Shown here: positions 1 to 9,230 of the stretch, one piece after another
How positions within the stretch are numbered: position 1 is the first letter of the stretch
Layout of the letters: every line of letters starts with the position of its first letter
Assembly (NCBI GenBank): GCA_024229115.1
Contig: JAAEST010000103.1
Span: 310,001-374,000 of the forward strand
Reading direction: 5' to 3'
Length of the DNA stretch: 64,000 bases
DNA from: Oligoflexia bacterium
GTDB taxonomy: Bacteria > Bdellovibrionota > Bacteriovoracia > Bacteriovoracales > Bacteriovoracaceae
Made by a program: the position numbers and the translations under genes
The notes under the pieces: generated by a model
The model's database searches: none
Seen by the model: only the letters and a program-made list of their open reading frames with translations
Told to the model about the DNA's origin: nothing

Positions 1-90
1 GTAAATGAAAAAGACTATGCTGATATTGGGCAGTGGGATGAGTATCGTAAATCTTTAAAGTATTTTGAGTCTGTTGTTTCTGAGAGCTAA
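1..90 (+). CDS. C-terminal tail of a probable sugar nucleotidyltransferase (partial)
   Basis: Frame 1 is open from the first base to a TAA at 88-90, giving the last 29 residues of a protein that begins before the window. The piece contains ADIGQWDEYRKSL; a D-I-G-x-[WP]-x-x-Y segment near the C-terminus is common in NDP-sugar pyrophosphorylases such as PtmE-like enzymes of legionaminate clusters. That would fit the NeuB, NeuA, NeuD and LegB homologues encoded on the other strand nearby, but the identification rests on a short motif only. The next gene starts immediately after this stop, so the two are probably cotranscribed. Confidence 0.5.
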   Translation, partial: VNEKDYADIGQWDEYRKSLKYFESVVSES

Positions 91-91
91 T

Positions 92-1396
92 TTGAAGAAG
101 AAAAATATATTAATACCACTTTTTCAAGAATATTATCTTTTTGAATACTTCAAATATTTAATACCAATACTATGTAAAGATGATCATAATGTGATCTTAT
201 TATCTTTCAATGAAAAGGTTTTAAACTCTATAGAGAACAATAAAAACTTAACGAAAGTAAATGGCTCAAGAGTTATTAGATTTCTTTATAATAGAAATGG
301 AAAGTATCGATACTACATTTTACTTTGGCCTTTGGCTTATATTTGGGCTTTTATATTAAAATTTCGTTATTCATTGGATTGTGCCATTTTACCTTGGGAT
401 AACAAAACAATTTGGTATGCTTTTTCTAAAGTTATTCCATCCATGACTATTCATAATACTACCGAATATATGAATCTTGATTCAATTCTTGATAGAGACA
501 AGGTTAGTAAGTCGCCTTTGTATAAGAGCGTATGGCATAAAGTTTATAGCTTTATAGATAGCTTATTTGGTAAGAAGTTTTTCTATAGGTTAGATGATAA
601 GGTTTTGTTCTATGATCACCATCTATTTTGGGATAGGCTTTTCGGTAAAAGATCTAAAGTTAATTTCTTAGGATTCTCTGAAGTGAAATATATTTCAGTT
701 ACAGGAAATGTTATAAGAGATAACTTAATTAGAGCGGGATTAAAAAGTGAAAAAGTACTTCCTTTTGGTAATCCAAGTTATGACTTTTTGGATGAGTTAC
801 GAGCTAGTTGGAATGAAACGGTTAAAAAAGAGTTTCTACTAAGTGAAGAAATTGATGACTCTAAAAAGGTTTACACTTTATTTTTATCACCTAGTAAGTT
901 CTCCGAAATTCAAAGAAAAGAAATTATTGAAGTTATTCAAACAATTTATAATGAAGAGAAAAATTCATTCTTCATTGTTAAATTTCACCCTAAAACACGT
1001 CAATCAGATCCTCCATTATTTAATAAAGAGATCTCAGAAATCACACAAAGCTTTAAGATAATAACTAGTTTTGGAGGTGATTTATACAATGCTAAATTGA
1101 TGCTAGTAAGTGACTTGGTAGTACAAAAACAATGTACGTTAGGTTTTTTAGCAGTTAGATTAAAAATACCTATGCTTAGCTATAATATTTATCAGACTGA
1201 ATATGAAGATGATATGTATAAATATCTAAATGCCTCTATACATTGTGAATCACTAGAAGAAGTTAAAAATGGATTGCGTGATTTAAAAAATAATCCAAAG
1301 AAATTGGAAGATCTTCAAGAAATAGCTTCTTTAAATTATTCTATTGATATGAACGCTTCAAAAGAGATCTCTAAGTTAATTAAAACTTCTTTTTAG
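92..1396 (+). CDS. GT-B-like surface-glycan protein, orphan
   Basis: About 434 residues from a TTG start at 92, one base after the upstream stop. This TTG gives a natural N-terminus (MKKKNILIPLFQEYY) with GAGAG a few bases upstream; there is no ATG before residue ~125. The N-terminal half has Rossmann-like alternation, and the C-terminal half contains GNVIRDNLI, FGNPSYDFL, an FHPK segment and a VVQKQCTLGFLA stretch. Together these recall the C-terminal nucleotide-binding half of GT-B transferases or UDP-GlcNAc 2-epimerase-like folds. No signal peptide or membrane segment is evident. Its 3' end overlaps the convergent acetyltransferase gene by 17 bases. Donor and acceptor are unknown; a cytoplasmic role in nonulosonate glycan assembly is inferred only from position. 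Confidence 0.6.
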   Translation: MKKKNILIPLFQEYYLFEYFKYLIPILCKDDHNVILLSFNEKVLNSIENNKNLTKVNGSRVIRFLYNRNGKYRYYILLWPLAYIWAFILKFRYSLDCAILPWDNKTIWYAFSKVIPSMTIHNTTEYMNLDSILDRDKVSKSPLYKSVWHKVYSFIDSLFGKKFFYRLDDKVLFYDHHLFWDRLFGKRSKVNFLGFSEVKYISVTGNVIRDNLIRAGLKSEKVLPFGNPSYDFLDELRASWNETVKKEFLLSEEIDDSKKVYTLFLSPSKFSEIQRKEIIEVIQTIYNEEKNSFFIVKFHPKTRQSDPPLFNKEISEITQSFKIITSFGGDLYNAKLMLVSDLVVQKQCTLGFLAVRLKIPMLSYNIYQTEYEDDMYKYLNASIHCESLEEVKNGLRDLKNNPKKLEDLQEIASLNYSIDMNASKEISKLIKTSF

Positions 1397-1997
1397 CTGG
1401 AGAGCCAACGTATAGGCCCTCTTCTGTTTGGGTTTTGGTAAGTACTGATCCAGCCCCAAGAACACTTTGACCGGGAAAAGAGCAGGCTTGAAGTATTGTT
1501 GCATTAGCTCCAATTAAAGAATTTTCTCCAACTGTAGAAGCTCCAAGGCAAACTGAACCACAAGCGACATGAGTGTAGTTTTTAATTATTGAGTCATGTT
1601 CAATTATGGCACCAGTATTGATAATACAGTGATTTCCAACCTTTGAATTAGGGCAAAGAATTGCACCTGCTCCAATATAGCTACCATTACCTATAACAAC
1701 ATCTCTACTTATAATTGCAGTCGGATGAACAAGTGTAGTAAAACGAATATTTTTATGATTTGAGTATTTCTCAATTATTTTATCCCTATTGCTATTGAGA
1801 TTTGTCGAGCCAATTCCTAATATAACATTTACCTCGTTTTCATCAGCGAGTTTTAAAAAATCACTTTCGTTGATATTGGGATTACTACTTTCTTTGAGTG
1901 AAATAAACTTCGCTTCAACTTTATATAGCTCACAACAATCTTTTAATACTTTTGCATGACCGCCGTCACCAATTATATAGATAGTTTTACCATTCAT
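1380..1997 (-). CDS. NeuD/PglD-family sugar O/N-acetyltransferase
   Basis: About 205 residues. The N-terminal Rossmann-like part opens with IYIIGDGGHAKVL, the sugar-nucleotide-binding signature of PglD/NeuD proteins. It is followed by hexapeptide repeats (left-handed beta helix) and IIEHDSII, which holds the expected catalytic histidine. The family transfers acetyl from acetyl-CoA to an amino or hydroxyl group of a UDP-sugar or nonulosonic acid in the cytoplasm. The start at 1997 is chosen because GGAG lies six bases upstream; two earlier in-frame ATGs would run further into the preceding SpsF-like gene, with which it overlaps by 11 bases. It is the last gene of the long minus-strand run. The exact acceptor is unknown. 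Confidence 0.8.
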   Translation of the reverse strand: MNGKTIYIIGDGGHAKVLKDCCELYKVEAKFISLKESSNPNINESDFLKLADENEVNVILGIGSTNLNSNRDKIIEKYSNHKNIRFTTLVHPTAIISRDVVIGNGSYIGAGAILCPNSKVGNHCIINTGAIIEHDSIIKNYTHVACGSVCLGASTVGENSLIGANATILQACSFPGQSVLGAGSVLTKTQTEEGLYVGSPAKKKF

Positions 1998-2694
1998 AAT
2001 TGACTCCATATTTTTGAACAAGGAAGGATTCTATAGATTGATATTCGAACTCTTTATCATGGAACTCATCAAATACAACTTTTAATATATCTAACTCCTC
2101 TGGTGTGTCTAACATCCAGTTTCGATGCCCCAGTGAGTCTTCTGAGTTAATAGCTAATTGAAAAAATTGTGAAGAGTTATTTTTAATATAATCACAAACG
2201 AGTTCTCTATCATGGTTACTGTTAAGATTCTCGTGGCACCATTTTAGTGAAGAATTAGAAAGGGCCTCACAGGAAAGACCTTTAGGGTAGGTCCATTCTA
2301 TTTTATTAGAAACATAATCTGCTTCAGATGTTACAAAGGTGTTTGCAATTTTGTTGATTACCTTAGGGTCTACTATAGGGCAGTCGGCATTAACTTTTAC
2401 AATTCCATCACTTTGATTAGACTCTAAACTTGAATTAAAGAGTCTCGCAGCAATATCGTCTTCAGCTTCTTCTCTATAAACTTTGATTTTGAGAATATTT
2501 TTAGCAAAGTCTACCATCTCATCATTTCTTGGGTCTTTAGTGGTTGCAAGAATATAATCAGTAAAAGCATAAGACTTCTTTAGGCCCTCTAGTATGTGTT
2601 GAATAATAGGTTTGCCATTAAGGTTTATCATAACCTTCCCAGGCACTCTCGTGCTTCCCATTCTTGCTTGTATAACTGCAGCAACTTTTCTCAT
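1987..2694 (-). CDS. SpsF-like cytidylyltransferase
   Basis: 235 residues of the SpsF / CMP-KDO-synthetase-like nucleotidyltransferase family. The N-terminus VIQARMGSTRVPGKV (residues 7-21) is the family's NTP-binding loop, and DCPIVDP further on is the metal-binding region. Such proteins activate sugar acids or polyols with CTP, although many members are uncharacterised. It overlaps the upstream GT-B-like gene by four bases and the downstream acetyltransferase by 11, so translational coupling is likely. A separate, better-matched CMP-acylneuraminate synthetase lies at 9227-9925, so this enzyme probably activates a different residue or acts earlier in the pathway. Confidence 0.8.
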   Translation of the reverse strand: MRKVAAVIQARMGSTRVPGKVMINLNGKPIIQHILEGLKKSYAFTDYILATTKDPRNDEMVDFAKNILKIKVYREEAEDDIAARLFNSSLESNQSDGIVKVNADCPIVDPKVINKIANTFVTSEADYVSNKIEWTYPKGLSCEALSNSSLKWCHENLNSNHDRELVCDYIKNNSSQFFQLAINSEDSLGHRNWMLDTPEELDILKVVFDEFHDKEFEYQSIESFLVQKYGVNYEW

Positions 2695-3656
2695 GATATT
2701 CCCTTTAAAATACTCATAATCTTATCCCTACTTCCAATGAAAGGATTCTTAGGAGGTAAGTATCGTTCAGTCTGCGACTCTTTAATAAATGAAAGAATAT
2801 CTTCTTTGTCATATAACTCTTTAATAATTCCATTTCTTACTAATGGTAGCAAGTTTTTAGAACCTCTTGAGTTAAATGAAGCTACTGGTATTCCCATTAA
2901 GTAGTATTCAATCATGAGAGAGCTAAAGAAGCCTAAAACAGAACACTTGTTTGGACTAAGATTTACTTCTGAAGCATTTATAACTTTGTCTGAAGGTATT
3001 TGTGGAAAGCTTTCTACCAGTGAACGGCTAGGGTGGGAAATGTAATAGATATTCTCCAAATTTAATTCAATTAAATGATTAATTAAATCTTCTTCTGTAA
3101 ATCCAAGTTTATTCTGATAAAAATTCTCGATAGGTTGATCGATATAATAAACAGTACTACTAGCCGTAGAGTCGAAGTGAGATTTTTGAATTATCTTTTC
3201 AAAATATGGGTGTCCTGCGACTTTGATTATGTTATCCGGGACCCCTTCAGAAATAGCTTCATTCATTGCTAATTCATCATTAACTAAGACATAGTCAGGG
3301 AAATTACATTCTTCATTTACTACAAAGCGATGCTTATAGTTATTCCACATATCAATAAACTGCACTTTTTTTATATTCTGTGTAAAAGGACTCATTGTAA
3401 TAGACCTTTCAATTGCAGATGACGTCGCAGAATAGAAAATCGTATCAACTCGCGAAAAGTCATCCTCAGAAATTGGGCTTGTTGTATAGTTTATAATGTC
3501 TTTTATTTTGTTAGAAACTAAAAAGATAATATCTAATGGAGATTCTTTTTTTAGTGATTCAATGTATTTAAATGAGCCAATCTCATTTGCAAAAAAGATG
3601 AGATTGGCACCATCACTTGTATACTTATCTACTTTTACTACATCTTTGAACTTAAT
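2691..3656 (-). CDS. GT-B-like glycan protein; start codon unclear (hidden N-terminus)
   Basis: The first ATG (3393-3395) would give 234 residues, but the same frame is open for 88 more codons up to a TGA at 3660-3662, and that stretch looks coding (LIFFANEIGSFKYIESL, then DIIFLVSNKIKDII, a Rossmann-like N-terminus). No ATG, GTG or TTG occurs in it. The best start is ATT at 3656, six bases after AAGGA, overlapping the end of the aminotransferase gene; ATT at 3659 or a sequencing frameshift are alternatives. The body has VQFIDMWNNYKHRF, a GHPYFEKII segment, ISHPSRSL and an SLMIEYYLMGIPVASF region, as in GT-B transferases. Substrate unknown. The ATT start is inference; the open frame is directly seen. 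Confidence 0.6.
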   Translation of the reverse strand: MKFKDVVKVDKYTSDGANLIFFANEIGSFKYIESLKKESPLDIIFLVSNKIKDIINYTTSPISEDDFSRVDTIFYSATSSAIERSITMSPFTQNIKKVQFIDMWNNYKHRFVVNEECNFPDYVLVNDELAMNEAISEGVPDNIIKVAGHPYFEKIIQKSHFDSTASSTVYYIDQPIENFYQNKLGFTEEDLINHLIELNLENIYYISHPSRSLVESFPQIPSDKVINASEVNLSPNKCSVLGFFSSLMIEYYLMGIPVASFNSRGSKNLLPLVRNGIIKELYDKEDILSFIKESQTERYLPPKNPFIGSRDKIMSILKGIS

Positions 3657-4930
3657 AATTCATCCTTGTTTGCGATAACTTTTTTAATAGATTCAATAAA
3701 GTTATCCATATCTTCCAGAGTATATGGTTCATAGATAATATTAGTTAAGATAAATTCTTTTTCATGTAGTCTCTCAGCAACTGGACACAATCCTTTTTCA
3801 TAACTAATTTCATTATTTCTTGGGTTTGCTGTAAATGGAAAACCCTTGTCTCCAAAGCAGATTTTCTGTTGATATAAAGCATGTTGATATAGAGGAGTAA
3901 CATATCCGCCTCTAAGGTAATATCCTTCCTTCATTACTGCTTCTACAAATAGATCTCTTGGGATTCCAATTTTAGCTTCATCATATTTCATTACATAAAA
4001 ATAATATGAGTGAGTGCTATCTTTATCTACGTATGGAGCAGTAATACCATCTATATTTTTAATTCCATCAGTAATACGGTTTGCCCTATCAATTCTTGTT
4101 TTATTTAACTGCTTAATTTTTTTAAACTGAACTAGAGCAACAGCAGCTTCCATTTCCGTCATTCTATAGTTAACACCTATTGTATTAACTATGTCTTTCT
4201 TACCCATTTCCTCAACTGCAATTTCACCGTGATTTCTCATACAGGCCGCTTTAAAAGCAATTTCTTCATTGTCTGTGATAATGACTCCACCTTCTCCACA
4301 TTGCATTGTTTTATGTCGATTAAAGCTAAAGACACCAGCATCACCAATTGTTCCAGTATATTTCCCATAGTGTTTTGCATGAGGAGCTTGTGCATTATCC
4401 TCTAAAACAAAAAGGTTATGCTTTTTTGCAATTTCATTTATTCTTTTTAGGTTTGCAGGGTGGCCAAAGATATTTACTGCAGCAATTCCCTTAGTGTTAG
4501 GAGTTATATTTTTTTCAATACTTTCTGGATCAATACAGAATGTATCTTCGTCAATGTCTGCGAAGATAGGAACAGCTCCAGTCATTAGAATTGTAGAAGC
4601 CGTGGCAGACATTGTAATAGGAGTTGTAATAACTTCGTCACCAGAGCCGATATTCATTGCGTGTAAAGCACAATGTAGTCCTGAAGTCGCTGAGTTAACA
4701 GCAATTGCATACTTTACATTATATTCTTTTTTAAATTCTTCCTCTAGTTCTCGAACTTTTTTTCCACCCCAAAAACTATCGTACGGTCCAGCAACAAAAC
4801 CACTTAGTTCACCAGAATCAAGTACTTCTAGAACAGCACTTTTTTCATCAGCACCGATAGTGTTATAAGGAGGTACTGGTTTGTTGTTGACAGGTGTACC
4901 GCCTAATATTGCAAGTTTAGTATTCGACAT
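3638..4930 (-). CDS. DegT/DnrJ/EryC1/StrS-family PLP sugar aminotransferase
   Basis: 430 residues, full length for the family. The PLP lysine is K207 in FNRHKTMQCGEGG, and D178 (LEDNAQA) is the residue that contacts the PLP pyridine nitrogen. The enzyme should transfer an amino group from glutamate or glutamine to a keto-sugar or keto-cyclitol. The N-terminus (LAILGGTPV) resembles the branch acting on inosose/AHBA-type or deoxy-keto sugars more than typical LegC, so I do not assign it to the LegC step although it is the only DegT-type aminotransferase in this operon. It follows the Gfo/Idh oxidoreductase directly (stop and start adjacent), suggesting an oxidise-then-transaminate pair. Confidence 0.88.
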   Translation of the reverse strand: MSNTKLAILGGTPVNNKPVPPYNTIGADEKSAVLEVLDSGELSGFVAGPYDSFWGGKKVRELEEEFKKEYNVKYAIAVNSATSGLHCALHAMNIGSGDEVITTPITMSATASTILMTGAVPIFADIDEDTFCIDPESIEKNITPNTKGIAAVNIFGHPANLKRINEIAKKHNLFVLEDNAQAPHAKHYGKYTGTIGDAGVFSFNRHKTMQCGEGGVIITDNEEIAFKAACMRNHGEIAVEEMGKKDIVNTIGVNYRMTEMEAAVALVQFKKIKQLNKTRIDRANRITDGIKNIDGITAPYVDKDSTHSYYFYVMKYDEAKIGIPRDLFVEAVMKEGYYLRGGYVTPLYQHALYQQKICFGDKGFPFTANPRNNEISYEKGLCPVAERLHEKEFILTNIIYEPYTLEDMDNFIESIKKVIANKDELLSSKM

Positions 4931-5908
4931 TTAGTCCTCCACGTTAAATTCATATTCTTCAAAATTGTTCTGAATAGATTTCTTAACTAATTGAATTATT
5001 TTTTCTCCATAAATAGCATTCTTTATGGAACAAAGGTTTTTAAAATTATTATCTATTATATGTTGGTATAGTTCAGCGAATCCGCCAACTTTTCCATTTG
5101 GAAAAAGATCAGTCTTCTTTGATAGCTGAGTATAATTTTCATAATAAATATTATCTTTTGCTATTCGCTCACTTTTCTCGCAACCGCCATTTTCTAAAGT
5201 GATCACTTTTTCTGCACAGTAAACTTCACAGTCGAATATATCGAACTGAAGATTGTTAAATCCAATAAAATGATGAACACGATCCTTCTTGTCAGTGAGA
5301 ATGAAAGTGGGATTAGACACGTTTGTGATGGCCTTAACTTTTTGAGGTAACCCAAACCATCGAATAAACTGCTGTAAATGGTGACTACAGTAGTTCTCTA
5401 AGCCTTTATGATATTTGTAAATTGAAGTCGATATTGAGTCATCATCTTTGATCATAGTTTCAATTTTTTCATAATCTTTATCAATTAAACGAGGAAAATT
5501 TACAAAAGTAGTCACTTGGTGTTGGTTAAGTAAATGCTCAATTTCTTTAGCTTCTTTAAAATCTAAAGAAAGAGGTTTTTCTAGAACCATATATTTAGGT
5601 TTAAGGGCAAGAGACCTTTTGATTATATCGAATCTATTTTCAGGTGGTGTACAAATTGAAACAATATCAACTTGTTCGTTACTTCCAAAGTCCTGATCTA
5701 AAACTTTAGAGTTTTTGAGCAACTCAAAATGTGACTTTGAATTTGTTGCTTTCATTAAATCAATATCAAAAATATACTTTACGTTTATATTCTTAGATTG
5801 ATGAATTGCAGATAAATGGGTTCTTGCTGGATTTACTTCTAAATCTTGTTTAGATTGAGGTATTGCTATCTTTCCAAGGCCTATTAGAGCTAAATCAAGA
5901 GTTTTCAT
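4931..5908 (-). CDS. Gfo/Idh/MocA-family NAD(P)-dependent oxidoreductase
   Basis: 325 residues. The N-terminal Rossmann domain begins LALIGLGKIA, VSICTPPE follows, and the family motif EKP lies in VLEKPLSL. The C-terminal alpha/beta domain carries HHLQQFIRWFG, in the region where the family has its catalytic histidine. These enzymes oxidise sugar or inositol hydroxyls, often on a sugar nucleotide, to give the ketone used by a neighbouring aminotransferase. That pairing fits the downstream DegT gene. It shares one base with the upstream deacetylase gene, indicating coupled translation. Substrate not determinable from sequence. Confidence 0.85.
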   Translation of the reverse strand: MKTLDLALIGLGKIAIPQSKQDLEVNPARTHLSAIHQSKNINVKYIFDIDLMKATNSKSHFELLKNSKVLDQDFGSNEQVDIVSICTPPENRFDIIKRSLALKPKYMVLEKPLSLDFKEAKEIEHLLNQHQVTTFVNFPRLIDKDYEKIETMIKDDDSISTSIYKYHKGLENYCSHHLQQFIRWFGLPQKVKAITNVSNPTFILTDKKDRVHHFIGFNNLQFDIFDCEVYCAEKVITLENGGCEKSERIAKDNIYYENYTQLSKKTDLFPNGKVGGFAELYQHIIDNNFKNLCSIKNAIYGEKIIQLVKKSIQNNFEEYEFNVED

Positions 5909-6585
5909 TAATTTCTCAAAAGTTTAATGAGCATAAAAGCTTCTGCTTTTAGACATCCAGATTCAGAACCTCTTTTTGTGGCAAGTGCATCTATAGCTTC
6001 ATGACTTCTTGGAAAAGGAAAATCACCTAATTCACTGTTGTAAATTTCCATAATAGCTTTTCTCTTTTCATAAGTTTTAGAAATATCTTCATATACATTT
6101 GGAGAAAAGGTTTTTCCTGCTAGTGGGTTTGAAAAGTCTGTTTCTGATATAGTTTCGTAAGCATATACTTCTTTTACAGTTGGAGAACGAAACCATTTAC
6201 AGCAAGCAAAGGCAGTATCAAAAGTAATTTGATGATCTGAGTGAGCATCATTTCTAAAAGGAAGATAAACCGTAGTCGGTTTTACTTCATTGAAGACATT
6301 TATCATTTTAGAAACTAGATCACTAGTTTTTAAAGTATCTAATTGAGTTGTAGGAAATTTTAAGTTGAATGTTTTCTTGAAGCCATATTTCGAGCTTACA
6401 TTAGAGATTTCTTCGTCTCGTGAAGCGATTCTTTCTGGTGTAAAGCCGAGATCTTCAGACATGGCTGTCATGATTAGCCAGTAAACATCATGGCCACTCA
6501 ATTGATAGTTTAATATTGTTCCACCGCACCCAAGGGTTTCATCGTCAGGATGAGGAGCTATGATTAGTACTGATTTCTTATCCAT
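5908..6585 (-). CDS. PIG-L/LmbE-family N-deacetylase
   Basis: 225 residues with the zinc-binding APHPDDETLGCGG motif at residues 10-22 and the second metal-site segment NDAHSDHQ. PIG-L enzymes remove N-acyl groups from GlcNAc-type substrates. In a glycan operon that also encodes a formyltransferase, a deacetylase would free the amine needed for N-formylation; this link is inference. It overlaps the carbamoyltransferase gene by eight bases and the oxidoreductase gene by one. No signal peptide is seen, so action on a cytoplasmic precursor is expected. Confidence 0.88.
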   Translation of the reverse strand: MDKKSVLIIAPHPDDETLGCGGTILNYQLSGHDVYWLIMTAMSEDLGFTPERIASRDEEISNVSSKYGFKKTFNLKFPTTQLDTLKTSDLVSKMINVFNEVKPTTVYLPFRNDAHSDHQITFDTAFACCKWFRSPTVKEVYAYETISETDFSNPLAGKTFSPNVYEDISKTYEKRKAIMEIYNSELGDFPFPRSHEAIDALATKRGSESGCLKAEAFMLIKLLRN

Positions 6586-8305
6586 TTAATTCATCTTTAA
6601 CAATTATATATGATCCAATAGCTAAGGCATCCATACCTGTTGAGAAGAAGCATCTGATAGCATCTAAAGGAGTGTTTACGATTGGCTCTCCTCTAACGTT
6701 AAAAGAAGTATTAATTATAATTGGATGACCTGAAATATTTCCAAACTCATTTATTAGATTCCAGTATCTTTCATTATATTTTTTAGAAACTGTTTGTGGT
6801 CTAACTGATCCATCAACATGAACAACAGAAGGAAATATGTCTTTAAATTCTTCTTTGAATTGGTAGGCTAGAATCATAAACGGAGAATCCTTTGGATTTT
6901 CCATATATTTATCTTTAACTTCTTCAATCATTGAAGGGGCAAATGGTCTAAAGCCTTCTCTGTACTTAACTCTTGCATTAACAATGTCTTTCATGTCTTT
7001 ATTTGTTGGATTCGCAATGATTGAGCGAGAACCAAGTGCTCTTGCACCAAACTCAGCTCTTCCTTGAAACCAGCCGATAATCTTACTTTCGTTTAAAAGC
7101 TTTGCACATTCTTTGCTTATGTCATCAACCTTTCTGTATTTTAGATTACAATGTTTTAGCTTTTCTTCAATTTCTTCATCTGTAAACTCAGGACCCCAGT
7201 AAGCATGATCAAGTTTATCTCTACGAGGTGATTCTCCAAGGTCCTTATAGGCCAATAGTGCTGCACCTAATGCTGTACCACTGTCATGTGAAGCTGGATT
7301 GATGAATATATTCTCAATACCTTCTAGGTTTGATAATAGCCCATTCATCTTACAGTTCATGGCGACACCACCACTAACACATAAGTTTGAAGTCTTTAGA
7401 TAACTAATTAGCTTTTTAGTAATAGATATAGATATTTTTTCTAATACTTTTTGAGTTTCATAGGCAGCATCAATATAGAAATCATTCAGTTCTGTTTCCG
7501 CTTGTCTAGGAGGTCCTAATAAGTCGACAAGCTTATCTGTGAACTTTCTTGAATAAGTTCTTTCTCCAAAATAAATATAAGTTGGATCAACAACGTAATC
7601 ACCTTCTTCATTTAGGTAACATACTTTCTCTAGTTTCTTTGCAAAGTCTGGTGAGCTTTTACCGTAAGCAGCTAGACCCATGACTTTTCCTTCTCCAGAG
7701 TAGGCCTTAAAACCTAGCCACTCTGTTAGGGCACTGTAGAACCATCCAAGACTATGAGGAAGTTTCCATTCATTTACTAAGTTAAGCTCATCGCCATTTC
7801 CATGCCAAGTGGTACTTGCTTGGTTTTCTCCACTTCCATCCATGACTAAAACAGCACTTTCTTCAAATCCTGAAAGGTAGTGAACACTTGCTGCGTGAGC
7901 TTTATGGTGTGAATACCATTTTATATTGGGATTCGCTTCAGGATCAATTTTTTTCAATCCTGTTTTAATATTAAACCTCGCTAAATCAGGAGCAAGTTTA
8001 TTATGAATAATTGTTTCTGCTCTGTGAGCAAGTGGATCTAAATCTCTTCCTGGAAGAGAGCTCATATATTCATCCATAGGACCTGGATAGAAGTCATGAT
8101 CCCATGCTGTTGCAACTGTGTGGATGTCAGTAAGTTTTAAGTTTGCTTTTTTAAGACAAAAAGAAATTGAATTAGAAGGAAATCTTTCTGAAGCAGTTTT
8201 TTGCCTTATAAATCTTTCTTCTTCGGCCATTGCCACAAGTTTTCCATTTGAAAAGAGACAGGCACCAGTATTAGGGCCTTCCATAAAAATACCTATGATA
8301 TTCAT
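6578..8305 (-). CDS. NodU/CmcH-family O-carbamoyltransferase
   Basis: 575 residues, normal for the two-domain family. The N-terminal Kae1-like domain has the metal-binding HHKAHAASVHYLSG and a VMDGSGE segment; the C-terminal domain has GWFQGRAEFGARALGSRS, the YrdC-like carbamoyl-adenylate signature. The family carries carbamoyl from carbamoyl phosphate, via carbamoyl-AMP, to a sugar or antibiotic hydroxyl. GAGGA sits six bases before the ATG. The same operon carries carA and carB about 6 kb upstream, so donor and transferase are probably made together. The acceptor is likely the amino or nonulosonic sugar assembled by neighbouring genes. Confidence 0.93.
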   Translation of the reverse strand: MNIIGIFMEGPNTGACLFSNGKLVAMAEEERFIRQKTASERFPSNSISFCLKKANLKLTDIHTVATAWDHDFYPGPMDEYMSSLPGRDLDPLAHRAETIIHNKLAPDLARFNIKTGLKKIDPEANPNIKWYSHHKAHAASVHYLSGFEESAVLVMDGSGENQASTTWHGNGDELNLVNEWKLPHSLGWFYSALTEWLGFKAYSGEGKVMGLAAYGKSSPDFAKKLEKVCYLNEEGDYVVDPTYIYFGERTYSRKFTDKLVDLLGPPRQAETELNDFYIDAAYETQKVLEKISISITKKLISYLKTSNLCVSGGVAMNCKMNGLLSNLEGIENIFINPASHDSGTALGAALLAYKDLGESPRRDKLDHAYWGPEFTDEEIEEKLKHCNLKYRKVDDISKECAKLLNESKIIGWFQGRAEFGARALGSRSIIANPTNKDMKDIVNARVKYREGFRPFAPSMIEEVKDKYMENPKDSPFMILAYQFKEEFKDIFPSVVHVDGSVRPQTVSKKYNERYWNLINEFGNISGHPIIINTSFNVRGEPIVNTPLDAIRCFFSTGMDALAIGSYIIVKDELNG

Positions 8306-8348
8306 TCGATTCCTCGTTTAATGCTTAGTTTTGCGGATGAGTATAGCT

Positions 8349-9230
8349 TTATTTAATAGTTTCTGACAATTTTGAAATATCCTCAAACCACGGAAAAGCC
8401 GTTGGTATATAGCTTTTGAGAAGTTTACGGCTAGCTTCGTTGTTGCGTTGTGTAATATTAAGACAATTTTTATATTTTTTGAGCTGAATTTGATGTTCCT
8501 CAGTTGAAAATGCTGCGGTGTGAGCAGCTGCTGACCTTAATTTCTTTACTAATATTTCATATTTTTTCTCTAGATCTATAGCAAAGTTATTATTTATATG
8601 CTGTCTATAGTTAACAACTGGTTCACTAGTTTTTCTACCTTTGAGTTTAAATAGAAGCGCTAAAGTAACAATATACCAATCTAAGGCTAGAATTGAATGA
8701 GGCACTTCTAAGAGATTTAATTTTTTTAGAGAGCTTTTTTTAAAGGCAAGAGCACTTAGGCCACAATAGTTCTTTTGAATTAGTTGTGTGATATCGTCGA
8801 GAGTTTCTGGCACAGAGTGCCTCTCAAAAAGAGTTTTGTTTAATCTTTTCCCATCAAATGAGATTAACCGTTGATCTCCATATGAAAAGTCATAATTCGC
8901 TAATGATTCTTCATGAAGTATTAAAGCATTTGGATCAAGAAAGTCATCTGAGTCAGTAAAAATAATATTTTCACAATCAATATTTAAAGCTTTTCGAATA
9001 AGATGAAGACGATTGGAGATTATATTACTCTCAGTTTCTGTTTTAATAATAAAAGTCTCAAACCTTTCAGATAACATATTTTTTAATTTATCATTTAATT
9101 CATAATTTTCTTCTAATAATAAAAGAGCATTATTATTGTTTTCATTAAGTGATAATAGACCTTTTACAAAGTCTTCTTGGTACTCAGCTGCTTCTTGGTA
9201 AATAGTCGAGCAAATCAAATTATTTATCAT
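8349..9230 (-). CDS. GT2-like (GT-A fold) glycosyltransferase
   Basis: 293 residues. FTDSDDFLDP (residues 91-100) is a GT-A DxD-type metal and nucleotide-sugar site; the preceding half alternates strand and helix like a GT2 core, and ALDWYIVTLAL follows where GT2 enzymes carry their acceptor/base region. The first strands are less canonical than most GT2 proteins, so it is a divergent member. It overlaps the CMP-sugar synthetase gene by four bases. A role in adding an operon-specific sugar at the cytoplasmic face is inferred; donor and acceptor are unknown. A 43-base gap separates its stop from the upstream carbamoyltransferase gene's ATG region. Confidence 0.7.
   Translation of the reverse strand: MINNLICSTIYQEAAEYQEDFVKGLLSLNENNNNALLLLEENYELNDKLKNMLSERFETFIIKTETESNIISNRLHLIRKALNIDCENIIFTDSDDFLDPNALILHEESLANYDFSYGDQRLISFDGKRLNKTLFERHSVPETLDDITQLIQKNYCGLSALAFKKSSLKKLNLLEVPHSILALDWYIVTLALLFKLKGRKTSEPVVNYRQHINNNFAIDLEKKYEILVKKLRSAAAHTAAFSTEEHQIQLKKYKNCLNITQRNNEASRKLLKSYIPTAFPWFEDISKLSETIK

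Noticed and set aside
3638-3662. Programmed frameshift fusing the aminotransferase to the following GT-B-like protein
   Set aside because: No slippery heptamer or following structure near the junction; a separate start with AAGGA upstream is simpler.
4494-4868. A 124-codon plus-strand frame opposite the DegT aminotransferase gene
   Set aside because: Contained in the well-supported aminotransferase gene and serine/isoleucine-rich in the way of a complementary-strand shadow.
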